NCBI GenBank assembly: GCA_014239355.1
Contig: JAAZYZ010000102.1
Span: 1 to 13,504, forward strand
Reading direction: 5' to 3'
DNA from: Fidelibacterota bacterium
GTDB lineage: Bacteria > Marinisomatota > Marinisomatia > SCGC-AAA003-L08 > TMED6
DNA: 13,504 nucleotides
Numbering within the stretch: the first letter of the stretch is position 1; every line of letters begins with the position of its first letter. Shown one piece after another: positions 1 to 7,030 of this stretch. The translations under genes were made by a program, and so were the position numbers. The notes under the pieces are model-generated. The model was not told the origin of the DNA and did no database searches. It saw only the letters and a program-made list of their open reading frames with translations.

Positions 1-2
1 AA

Positions 3-119
3 TATGGTGTAAGAGGAATCCCTAATTTATTAATTTTCCATTCTGGAAAAGTACAAGAGCAATTAGTTGGTAACGTACCTGAAACACAAATAACAGATAT
101 TCTTAATAAATTTATTTAG
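3..119 (+). CDS. trxA: Thioredoxin, C-terminal fragment (5' end outside window)
   Basis: An open frame runs in from the left edge and stops with TAG at 117-119, giving 38 codons. It reads YGVRGIPNLLIFHSGK and then VGNVPETQITDILNKF. This matches the C-terminal half of thioredoxin: the cis-proline loop (GIP, usually followed by T, here N), the central strand LLIF, the turn SGK, the conserved glycine in LVGNVP, and the closing amphipathic helix. The N-terminal half with the WCxxC redox motif lies outside the window, so activity cannot be judged. The reductase gene follows after 12 bases, which supports the call: thioredoxin would be its substrate. Another thioredoxin-fold protein remains possible. 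Confidence 0.78.
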   Translation, partial: YGVRGIPNLLIFHSGKVQEQLVGNVPETQITDILNKFI

Positions 120-131
120 AACAGTAAAATT

Positions 132-1064
132 GTGAAAAAGCATGATATAATAATTATTGGTTCTGGTCCTGCAGGTTTAACTTCTGCTATTTATGCTGCC
201 AGAGCAGATTTAAAGCCTATTGTATTTGAAGGTAATCAACCTGGTGGGCAGTTAACAATTACTACAGATGTTGAAAATTACCCTGGTTTTCCTAAAGGTA
301 TTATGGGTCCAGAATTAATGGATCTTTTTAGAAAACAAGCACAAAATTTTGGGGCTGAGACATTCTTTAAAAACGTAGATAAAGTTGATTTAAGCACAAA
401 ACCATTTGAAGTTACAGTTGGAGATGAAATATACTTATCTAATAGTATTGTCATTGCTACCGGGGCTTCAGCTAAACTATTAAATCTTGATAATGAATCA
501 AAATTAATGGGGCATGGCGTATCAGCTTGTGCTACATGCGACGGTTTCTTTTTTAGAGATAAAGAAGTTATTGTTATTGGTGGTGGAGATTCTGCAATGG
601 AAGAAGCAACTTTTTTAACAAAATTTGCAAGTAAAGTTACAATAGTTCATAGAGGCTCAGAATTTAGAGCTTCAAAAATCATGCAAAAAAGAGTTTTTGA
701 TAATCCAAAGATTGATATTCTTTGGAATTATACAGTAATAGATATGTTAGGTAAGCCATCAGAAGGTGGTCTAACTTCAGCAACTTTAAAAAATACAGAA
801 ACTGGAGATGAGTCAGATTTTAAATGTGATGGTTTATTTTTAGCTATTGGCCATAAACCAAATTCTGGTTTTCTTGATAATCAATTAGAGACTGATGATA
901 AAGGTTATATAATAACAAAATCAGATTCTACGGAAACATCGGTTAAAGGTGTATTTGCTTGCGGCGATATTCAAGATACAGTCTACAGGCAGGCAATTAC
1001 AGCTGCAGGTTCAGGTTGTATGTCTGCTATTGAAGTTGAAAGATATCTAGAGACTCTTCACTAA
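132..1064 (+). CDS. trxB: Thioredoxin reductase (FAD-dependent, low-molecular-weight type)
   Basis: The 310-residue product has the usual length for bacterial TrxB, which reduces thioredoxin in the cytoplasm with electrons passed from NAD(P)H through FAD and a redox disulfide. Visible landmarks in order are the FAD-binding GSGPAG (10-15), PGGQL (37-41), ENYPGF (48-53), the NAD(P)H-domain disulfide CATCDG (133-138), the nucleotide-binding GGGDSA (150-155) and the C-terminal FAD contact GVFACGDIQD (273-282) followed by RQAITAAGSG. The start is GTG; no ATG gives a complete N-terminal Rossmann strand. No clear Shine-Dalgarno precedes it, and it sits 12 bases after the thioredoxin stop, so the two are probably co-transcribed. 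The NADPH motif normally written HRRxxxR is HRGSEFR here (173-179), lacking the middle arginine, so cofactor preference may be altered. Confidence 0.95.
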   Translation: MKKHDIIIIGSGPAGLTSAIYAARADLKPIVFEGNQPGGQLTITTDVENYPGFPKGIMGPELMDLFRKQAQNFGAETFFKNVDKVDLSTKPFEVTVGDEIYLSNSIVIATGASAKLLNLDNESKLMGHGVSACATCDGFFFRDKEVIVIGGGDSAMEEATFLTKFASKVTIVHRGSEFRASKIMQKRVFDNPKIDILWNYTVIDMLGKPSEGGLTSATLKNTETGDESDFKCDGLFLAIGHKPNSGFLDNQLETDDKGYIITKSDSTETSVKGVFACGDIQDTVYRQAITAAGSGCMSAIEVERYLETLH

Positions 1065-1122
1065 ATATATACTGTTTAATTATAAGTTTATTGGGTAATC
1101 TTTTAATTATAGAGATTATTAT

Positions 1123-1815
1123 ATGAAACTTTTAATTATAAGCGCTGGTCCTGGTGTGGACCAAATAAGAGCTCAATACGGTCATGCTACAGATTGGTTT
1201 TCTAATCTTATAGATCACCCTGATATTGATATAGATATAAATAATATTTATACTAATGAAGATTTTGATGAATCTTATTATGATGGTTGGATTATCACAG
1301 GTAGTGCTTCATCTGTAGTTGATAACCTAGACTGGATGGAAAAACTAAAAAATAAAATTGTATATGCAAGTAAAAATTCTATATCAATTTTAGGTGTTTG
1401 TTTTGGGCATCAAATCATCAGTGCAGCTTTAGGTGGAGAGGTTATTCATAATAAAAAAGGTTGGGAATTAGGTTCTTATAAATTAGAAATAAATCAAGCT
1501 GGTCTTTCTAGTAAGTTGTTTAATGGAATTAATCCAAATGATTATTTTTATTTCTCACATGAAGATATTGTTTTAAAGTTGCCGCATAATGCTGTTGAGT
1601 TAGCAAGAAACAATATGGGTTTACAATCTTTTTCAATAGAAAATAAAATTTTTGCTGTTCAATTTCACCCAGAGTTTACTATTGATATTATGAATCAGTA
1701 TGTAAAGGTTAGGTATGAAAAGGGTATTATTTCTCAATATAACCCTGTTTTAGAGTCTAAAAATTCATATAAAATAATCTCAAATTTTATTAAAATTCTT
1801 AAGGAGAGACTATAA
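1123..1815 (+). CDS. Class I glutamine amidotransferase (GMP-synthase GATase-like), free-standing
   Basis: The 230-residue product is a single class I (triad) glutamine amidotransferase domain. Such domains hydrolyse glutamine and pass ammonia to a partner synthase, or act as gamma-glutamyl hydrolases. The nucleophile elbow is GVCFGHQ with Cys93, and the other triad members lie in QFHPEF (His182, Glu184). IITGSASSV (57-65) and FSHEDIV (144-150) are typical of the free-standing branch related to the GuaA amidotransferase domain. There is no ATP-pyrophosphatase or other synthase domain, so the acceptor is unknown. Its stop TAA shares one base with the next gene's ATG (TAATG at 1813-1817), implying coupled translation with the ATPase. 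The family is clear; the substrate is not. Confidence 0.85.
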   Translation: MKLLIISAGPGVDQIRAQYGHATDWFSNLIDHPDIDIDINNIYTNEDFDESYYDGWIITGSASSVVDNLDWMEKLKNKIVYASKNSISILGVCFGHQIISAALGGEVIHNKKGWELGSYKLEINQAGLSSKLFNGINPNDYFYFSHEDIVLKLPHNAVELARNNMGLQSFSIENKIFAVQFHPEFTIDIMNQYVKVRYEKGIISQYNPVLESKNSYKIISNFIKILKERL

Positions 1816-2498
1816 TGAAAAAACCAATTTTTTTAATTAAAAAATTATTTTACTCAAAAAATAAATCTAAAATCCTATCTATTAATAAGTTTGATTTTCA
1901 TAGGGGAGCGATGTATCTTTTTTCTGGATCTATGGGTTCTGGAAAATCGACATTAATGAAAGTGTTATCAAAAAATTATAATATTGATAATGGGCTAGTT
2001 TTTTATGAAGATAATGATATTAAGAATATCAGCAATTCAAGCTATAAAAAAGAAGTTCTATTTTTAGATAGATATAATAAAAGGCCTTGGTTTGATAGTA
2101 CTGTTAAAAATTATATGATTAAGCAAATAAAATTAAAAGCTCTTCAAGATTATGATAAGGCATTTAAAAAAATATGTAATTCAATGAAAATACCTGATTA
2201 CTTATTAAAAGCTAACATTTCTTCAATTTCAGAAGGAGAGTTTAGGTGGATTTTATTATCGATAGCTATTGCAATAGATTCTAAAGTTTTAGTTATTGAT
2301 TATTTAGAAAAATTTCTTGATTCTAATAGAAGAATAATTTTGAATAGAGTTTTAAAGAGAAAAACTAGTCATGATGGTGTTACTATTATAGCTTCTTCCT
2401 ATAGTCCAGAACATTTTAAAATGTCTACTTCTGTATATATTAAAATGGATAATGGAAGAATTACTCAAGTCAGATCTGTTTCACATAAATCTAAATGA
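1815..2498 (+). CDS. Small ABC-type ATPase with degenerate catalytic motifs
   Basis: The 227-residue product has the layout of an ABC nucleotide-binding domain. Walker A is GSMGSGKST (38-46), a divergent signature SISEGEFR stands where LSGGEQ-R is usual (137-144), and Walker B is KVLVID (157-162) with the D-loop LD at 168-169. Other landmarks are missing: no glutamine occurs between residues 47 and 103 where the Q-loop should be, the catalytic glutamate after Walker B Asp162 is Tyr163, and the switch histidine position reads Ser195 (IIASS). It can probably bind ATP but may hydrolyse it poorly. An AAGGAG site at 1801-1806 gives good initiation. No permease lies next to it, so an ordinary transporter role is not supported locally. 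It is coupled to the amidotransferase upstream and nearly touches the barrel-like gene downstream. Confidence 0.72.
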   Translation: MKKPIFLIKKLFYSKNKSKILSINKFDFHRGAMYLFSGSMGSGKSTLMKVLSKNYNIDNGLVFYEDNDIKNISNSSYKKEVLFLDRYNKRPWFDSTVKNYMIKQIKLKALQDYDKAFKKICNSMKIPDYLLKANISSISEGEFRWILLSIAIAIDSKVLVIDYLEKFLDSNRRIILNRVLKRKTSHDGVTIIASSYSPEHFKMSTSVYIKMDNGRITQVRSVSHKSK

Positions 2499-2499
2499 T

Positions 2500-3384
2500 A
2501 TGCTTAAAAGGTTAATTATACTATTTCTCTTTTCTGTTGGCTTACCATATTTATCAATAGAAAATGGAAGTGTCTATGATAATCAATCCAAAAAATATTA
2601 TAGTCATGATCAATTTATTGATTTTATGAGTTTTGATTCTACTTTCTTGGAAAGTAAAGATTATAATCAGTATGTAAAATATCATAATAGATTAAGTTTT
2701 AAAAAAAGTTGGTATATATCCTTTTTTCTTATTGGTAGCATTGGTGCTGGTCTTGAAGGAATTCAATATCCAGAAAGATGGGAAGAGGGAGGTGAAAATT
2801 ATGATCCAGGGGAGCGAAATAAACCACCTGGTGTAGACAATATTGTTTTTGGCACATTAGTATATACAGGATATTTTGGCTACAATGAATCTAAAAGAGA
2901 TGAATCGTTAATCAAAATATTAAATAAATATAATACCTCAAAATTTTTCTATTCTGGCATAGAGGTTCCCTATATAAAAAATAACAGTAAAAAACGTTTT
3001 GATTTTAGATTTCAAGTTGGCTTATTCAGTGAAAAAACTCCATATAGCTTAGGTTCAGTATCAATAAATTATAATATAAATGATTCTTACGAAATTTTTG
3101 CAGGATTAGGAACTTCATTTTTTATCACAGGAAGTATTTCAGCAGGAGCTAAATATTATTTTAATAATAAAAAAATTAGTCCATACTGCACTTTTTCTGC
3201 CTATAATGCATTATTTGGTTTTTCGCCAGGTCACAGCGATCTTACTTCGGGAGATTATAACTATCAAGGATTAAACTTGTCTTTTGGTTTAACATATAAT
3301 AAGAGAATAAATTTAGGAATTGCAAGTTATATTCAGACTGATAAAACTTATTTTACTCCAGTATTAAATATAGAATTTTATTAA
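2500..3384 (+). CDS. Predicted exported beta-rich / outer-membrane protein of unknown function
   Basis: I chose ATG 2500 (294 residues): it begins MLKRLIILFLFSVGLPYLS, a short basic n-region and hydrophobic core like a signal peptide, and it sits one base after the ATPase stop TGA. An in-frame ATG at 2452 would add 16 polar residues before the signal and overlap the ATPase gene, so it is less likely. No clean Ala-x-Ala cleavage site is visible; an uncleaved anchor is possible. A hydrophobic glycine-rich stretch lies near residues 70-86. From about residue 150 to the end, aromatic and glycine residues alternate in strand-like segments (FRFQVGLF, IFAGLGTSFF, SAGAKYYF), and the protein ends in Phe-Tyr, as many outer-membrane barrels end in an aromatic. 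I do not recognise the family. Confidence 0.6.
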   Translation: MLKRLIILFLFSVGLPYLSIENGSVYDNQSKKYYSHDQFIDFMSFDSTFLESKDYNQYVKYHNRLSFKKSWYISFFLIGSIGAGLEGIQYPERWEEGGENYDPGERNKPPGVDNIVFGTLVYTGYFGYNESKRDESLIKILNKYNTSKFFYSGIEVPYIKNNSKKRFDFRFQVGLFSEKTPYSLGSVSINYNINDSYEIFAGLGTSFFITGSISAGAKYYFNNKKISPYCTFSAYNALFGFSPGHSDLTSGDYNYQGLNLSFGLTYNKRINLGIASYIQTDKTYFTPVLNIEFY

Positions 3385-3433
3385 ACGCATTATTTTAAAA
3401 GAGCTCACACCTACTAATTAATAATAAAAATAA

Positions 3434-3462
3434 TTGTAAATTTTAATTCTTATTCCTATATT
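3434..3462 (+). promoter_or_regulatory. Predicted promoter of the tetR-fad operon
   Basis: A TTGTAA element at 3434-3439 (4 of 6 matches to the -35 consensus) and a TATATT element at 3457-3462 (5 of 6 to the -10) are separated by exactly 17 bases. This predicts transcription starting near 3468-3470, inside the adjacent palindrome and about 17 bases before the repressor's ATG. In AT-rich DNA such matches arise by chance, but spacing and position agree with the operator. This is inference. Confidence 0.42.
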
Positions 3463-3481
3463 AAACCGACCAGTCGGTTTA
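3462..3481. promoter_or_regulatory. Palindromic operator, probable TetR-family repressor binding site
   Basis: TAAACCGACCAGTCGGTTTA is a palindrome with 9-bp arms (3462-3470 and 3473-3481) around a two-base CA centre. Its GC-rich core stands out in very AT-rich flanks. It ends five bases before the ATG of a TetR-family gene and covers the predicted transcription start, the classic arrangement for autorepression. From memory, its CCGACC core resembles the site described for the Thermus fatty-acid and phenylacetate repressor PfmR; this likeness was not checked. I saw no second copy in the window, so the whole downstream fad set is probably controlled from this one site. Confidence 0.75.
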
Positions 3482-3486
3482 TAATT

Positions 3487-4074
3487 ATGGGAAATGATAG
3501 AGAGAATAGAAAAAATCAAATTTTAAATGCTGCTTTTGAAGTTTTTGTAAAAAAGGGTTATTCAAAAACAACGATGGATGATATAGTGTTAGCTTCAAAA
3601 TTAAGTAAGGGGGCTCTTTATCATTATTATGGAAGTAAAAAAGAACTCTTTTTAAGTCTTATTGATCATTGGGAAATATATACATTTAAAGACTTTTATG
3701 ATAAAAAATCTCACAATAAAAAAGCTAGTGATATTTTAAGGTTTTTTGGTGAAAATGTTATTAAAACATTAAACGAAAAAAAACATGCTTATATTGCAGA
3801 AATTGAATTTAGAGCGATGTCTAATCAGGATTCTGAAATTAAAAAAAGATCTAATATTTTATATGAAAAACTACTGGAATTATTTGAAAAAGTAGTTAAA
3901 AAGGGTATTAAAGAAAATGAGTTTAAAAAATTAGATACAAGAAAAACATCAATGACTTTTTTGGCTATTTTTCAAAGTATAACTTGGTTTGTGATAACTG
4001 ATGAGAAAATAGTTTCTGCTGATGATTATATTAGAGATTCAATTGAACTTATTATTAGTTCAATTTCAAAATAG
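3487..4074 (+). CDS. TetR/AcrR-family transcriptional repressor, probable fatty-acid-degradation regulator
   Basis: The 195-residue product has the size and N-terminal DNA-binding domain of TetR-family repressors. Residues 11-25 form helix 1 (ILNAAFEVFVKKGY), TTMDDIV (28-34) starts the helix-turn-helix, and SKGALYHYYGSKKELF (40-55) is the recognition helix with its characteristic Tyr-His-Tyr-Tyr. The C-terminal ligand domain is variable, as expected. The start is ATG 3487; no Shine-Dalgarno is present, since the palindromic operator and an ataatt spacer occupy the space upstream. The gene is followed after eight bases by the acyl-CoA dehydrogenase gene, so it probably represses its own operon and is released by an acyl-CoA or fatty acid, as known for several TetR-type fad regulators. 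The ligand is inferred from context. Confidence 0.9.
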   Translation: MGNDRENRKNQILNAAFEVFVKKGYSKTTMDDIVLASKLSKGALYHYYGSKKELFLSLIDHWEIYTFKDFYDKKSHNKKASDILRFFGENVIKTLNEKKHAYIAEIEFRAMSNQDSEIKKRSNILYEKLLELFEKVVKKGIKENEFKKLDTRKTSMTFLAIFQSITWFVITDEKIVSADDYIRDSIELIISSISK

Positions 4075-4082
4075 GGGTAAAA

Positions 4083-5882
4083 ATGGAAGGTTTAGAAGAA
4101 AATCAGAATAAACTATATACTGAACAAGATTTATTAGGTAAAGGGGGAAAATTCTTAGTCTTAACAGCATTAGAGACTAATATTTTCTGTAGAGAAAAAT
4201 TTTCTGAAGAACAAAAAATGATTGCGTCATCAGCCAAAGATTATGCTAGAGAGAGACTTAAGCCTATTAGTAACAAGCTTAATAATGTACTAGATGAGGA
4301 ATTAACAAGAAAAATATTTCGTGAAGTTGGAGAGTTAGGTTTTCTAAGTGTTGATGTACCAGAACAGTTTGGTGGTTTAGAGCTTGATAAAACCACTTCT
4401 TCAATAGTTGTTGATTGTTTATCTAGTGGAGAGAGTGCTTCAATAATGGTTAGTATTTCGGCTCATACTGGCATTGCAATGCTTCCGATAATATGGTATG
4501 GTAGTACTCCTCAAAAAGAAAAATATTTACCTAAGATGGCTTCAGGGGAGTATATAGGTTGTTTTGCGTTGACAGAGCCTGGTGCCGGTTCAGATGTATT
4601 AGCAGCATCAACAAAAGCTGAGCTTAATAAAGAAAAGACTCATTATATATTAAATGGTCAAAAAATATACATAACCAATGGATCGTGGGCAGATATTAGT
4701 GTTGTTTTTGCAATGGTAGATAATAAATATACAGCATTTATTGTAGAAAAAGATTGTGAAGGTTTTGTTGTTGGTGCAGAAGAAAAAAAATTAGGTATTA
4801 AAGGTTCATCAACTGCTACCTTATTTTTTGAAAACTGTAAAGTTCCAGTTGAAAATCTTTTAGGTGAAGTAGGTCAAGGAGGTCCAATTGCCTTTAATGT
4901 ACTTTATCCTGGAAGATATAAATTAGGCGTAACTACTTGTGCAGGTGCAAAATACTTAACGAGTGGTGCATTAGATTTTTCATTTGAAAGAGAACAGTTT
5001 TCTAGATCAATTTCAAATTTTGGTATGATAAAAAACAAGTTTGCAAATATGGTAACTAAATCTTGGGAGTCTGATAGTATTAACTATATGACAACTGGTG
5101 CAATTGATGAAGCAATCAATAGTTTAGATAAGAATAGTGATACTTACTATGAAGGCGTACAAAAAATTATAGAAGATCATTCAATAGAAGCCTCTATTTC
5201 CAAAATATTAGGTTCTGAAGCATTAGCTTACACAGTAGATGAAGGTGTTCAGATTATGGGAGGTGCTGGATTTATTGAGGAATACCCTATGGCTGGTGCA
5301 TATAGAGATGAGAGAATAAATAGAATTTTTGAAGGTACTAATGAAATTAATAGAATGATTATTGGTGGATATGTATTAAAAAAATCAATTTTAGAGGAAA
5401 TTCCTATTAGAATGTGTATTCAGGAAAGAAATGATATATGGGTTCCATCTAATAATTTAGAGGGTGCTTTTAAGGAATATTTTGAAGTAGTAGAATTCTG
5501 TCGTTCTTTACTATTAAGTATTACAAATCATTTAATTTTAGAGTATGGGCAAGATTTAAAGAATGAACAGTGGATATTAGAACCTTTTGCAGATTTGATT
5601 ATATCTTTTTCTATTATTGATATAGGATTTAAAAGGTTATATGGTTTAGATAATAGCGATCATAAGGAAAATACTCAAACAGTATTTAAGTTAAGTCTTG
5701 CAAATCATTTTTATGAGATTAGAAAAAATGCTGGATTGATATTGGAGTATAAACCTAATGATGATATAAAAGAAAAAATTCAAAAACATTTAAAAGAATT
5801 AAAATATAAACCAAATAGAATTAAGTGCAAGCAAGATATAGTTGATGATTTATATAAATATAAAAAATATTATCTTGATTAA
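4083..5882 (+). CDS. fadE: Acyl-CoA dehydrogenase, long FadE type with C-terminal extension
   Basis: The 599-residue product carries out the first step of beta-oxidation, FAD-linked formation of trans-2-enoyl-CoA, giving electrons to electron-transfer flavoprotein. It is longer than ordinary acyl-CoA dehydrogenases (about 380 residues) and close to Bacillus FadE (about 594). Visible motifs are the N-terminal GKGGKFLV (19-26) typical of this long branch, the flavin signature FALTEPGAGSDV (161-172), YITNGSWAD (196-204), GIKGSSTATLFF (238-249) and the second signature QIMGGAGFIEEYPM (390-403). The catalytic base is predicted at Glu417 in FEGTNEI. Residues from about 432 onward form the extra C-terminal domain seen in very-long-chain enzymes. 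An AGGGGT site overlaps the repressor's stop. Chain-length preference cannot be read from sequence by eye. Confidence 0.93.
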   Translation: MEGLEENQNKLYTEQDLLGKGGKFLVLTALETNIFCREKFSEEQKMIASSAKDYARERLKPISNKLNNVLDEELTRKIFREVGELGFLSVDVPEQFGGLELDKTTSSIVVDCLSSGESASIMVSISAHTGIAMLPIIWYGSTPQKEKYLPKMASGEYIGCFALTEPGAGSDVLAASTKAELNKEKTHYILNGQKIYITNGSWADISVVFAMVDNKYTAFIVEKDCEGFVVGAEEKKLGIKGSSTATLFFENCKVPVENLLGEVGQGGPIAFNVLYPGRYKLGVTTCAGAKYLTSGALDFSFEREQFSRSISNFGMIKNKFANMVTKSWESDSINYMTTGAIDEAINSLDKNSDTYYEGVQKIIEDHSIEASISKILGSEALAYTVDEGVQIMGGAGFIEEYPMAGAYRDERINRIFEGTNEINRMIIGGYVLKKSILEEIPIRMCIQERNDIWVPSNNLEGAFKEYFEVVEFCRSLLLSITNHLILEYGQDLKNEQWILEPFADLIISFSIIDIGFKRLYGLDNSDHKENTQTVFKLSLANHFYEIRKNAGLILEYKPNDDIKEKIQKHLKELKYKPNRIKCKQDIVDDLYKYKKYYLD

Positions 5883-5893
5883 AAGGAGTAGAG

Positions 5894-7030
5894 ATGAGTG
5901 ATATATATACAGTAATAATAGATGGATTGAGGTCTCCAATTGGTGTGAAGAGTGGAAATATGTTGGGGATGCGTTCTGATGATTTATCTACTATTTTAAT
6001 TAAAGGTTTACTTGAAAGAAATAATTCTATTGAGCATAAAAATATAGAAGATATAGTTATGGGTTGTGCTTTTCCTGAAGGTCCTCAAGGTATGCTTATG
6101 GCTAAAGGTGTTGCAATATTATCAGGCTTACCAGATACAACTACTGGAAAAGTTGTGAATAGATTTTGTGGGTCATCTATGGATGCTCTTCATCAGGTAA
6201 GTCAAGCAATTAATTCTAATGATATTGATTGTGGTATTGCTTGTGGGGTTGAAGATATGTTTGGTGTTCCAATGGGTGGTTTTAGCCCTAGCTTTCATCC
6301 TGATTTATATGAAAAAGAATTTTATATGGGGATGGGAGAAACTGCTGAAAATTTATCAAAAGAACTTAATATATCTAGACAAGATCAAGAAGATTTTGCT
6401 GTTAACTCTCATAAAAAAGCGTTAGCTGCATCTTCTAAAGGTTATTTTTCTAATGAAATTCTTCCTATTAATTTTAATGGTAATACAATTAGTCAAGATG
6501 AAGGTCCTAGAGAGCCTAATATTGAAAAAATACAATCATTAGACCCTGCATTTGATTCAGATGGAACTATAACTGCAGCAACATCAAGTCCAATTTCGAT
6601 TGGAGCTTCAGCGCTTTTAGTTTCAAGTAATAAATTAGCAGAAGAATTAGGTATAAAGCCTGAGTTTAAAGTATTGTCTAGAGCTATAGCTGGTGTTGAT
6701 TGGACTAAAATGGGTATGGGACCATTACCTGCAACTGAAAAAGCTCTTAAAAAGGCTAATTTATCTATGGATGATATTGATGTAATTGAATTAAATGAAG
6801 CTTTTGCTGCTCAATCACTTTATGTGATTAGAAAAGGTCAATGGGATATTGATAAAATAAATTTAAATGGTGGGGCTATTGCTCTTGGACATCCGTTAGG
6901 ATGTTCTGGTTCTAGAATTATTGTCACATTAATGAATGTTATGAGACAACAGGATGCTAAATATGGTTTAGCAACAATGTGTATTGGTACAGGACAAGGT
7001 ATTGCAACAATTATAGAAAGAGTAAAGTAA
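5894..7030 (+). CDS. fadA: 3-ketoacyl-CoA thiolase (acetyl-CoA C-acyltransferase), FadA type
   Basis: The 378-residue product has the length and motifs of the thiolase that cleaves 3-ketoacyl-CoA with CoA in the last step of beta-oxidation. The acylated nucleophile is Cys92 in VNRFCGSSMDALH, which resembles the Escherichia coli FadA version. NEAF (301-304), the catalytic His333 in GGAIALGHPLG and the second cysteine Cys363 in TMCIGTGQGIAT complete the active site. The segment that usually reads like ND-GAAA is SIGASA here (235-240), a departure from family consensus. A strong AAGGAG Shine-Dalgarno at 5883-5888 precedes ATG 5894. The gene lies 11 bases after fadE, and its stop TAA shares one base with the ATG of the oxygenase gene. 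Confidence 0.94.
   Translation: MSDIYTVIIDGLRSPIGVKSGNMLGMRSDDLSTILIKGLLERNNSIEHKNIEDIVMGCAFPEGPQGMLMAKGVAILSGLPDTTTGKVVNRFCGSSMDALHQVSQAINSNDIDCGIACGVEDMFGVPMGGFSPSFHPDLYEKEFYMGMGETAENLSKELNISRQDQEDFAVNSHKKALAASSKGYFSNEILPINFNGNTISQDEGPREPNIEKIQSLDPAFDSDGTITAATSSPISIGASALLVSSNKLAEELGIKPEFKVLSRAIAGVDWTKMGMGPLPATEKALKKANLSMDDIDVIELNEAFAAQSLYVIRKGQWDIDKINLNGGAIALGHPLGCSGSRIIVTLMNVMRQQDAKYGLATMCIGTGQGIATIIERVK

Noticed and set aside
1815..2498. ATPase as a pseudogene
   Set aside because: The frame is intact, has a good ribosome binding site, is coupled on both sides and keeps Walker A and Walker B, so altered function is more likely than decay.
2452..2499. Upstream in-frame ATG that would extend the beta-rich protein by 16 residues
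   Set aside because: It overlaps the ATPase gene, adds polar residues before a signal-like N-terminus and has no better ribosome binding site than ATG 2500.
3480..3485. Perfect TATAAT just before the tetR start codon
   Set aside because: Transcription from it would begin inside the coding region, leaving no usable start codon, and no -35 element lies at the right distance. The TTGTAA/TATATT pair upstream fits better.
6219..6425. 68-codon open frame on the plus strand
   Set aside because: It is wholly inside fadA in another frame, with composition expected of a shadow and no recognisable motif.
6979..7029. Upstream in-frame ATG that would extend the oxygenase by 17 residues
   Set aside because: The added residues are an out-of-frame reading of the conserved thiolase C-terminus, while ATG 7030 forms a standard TAATG coupling.
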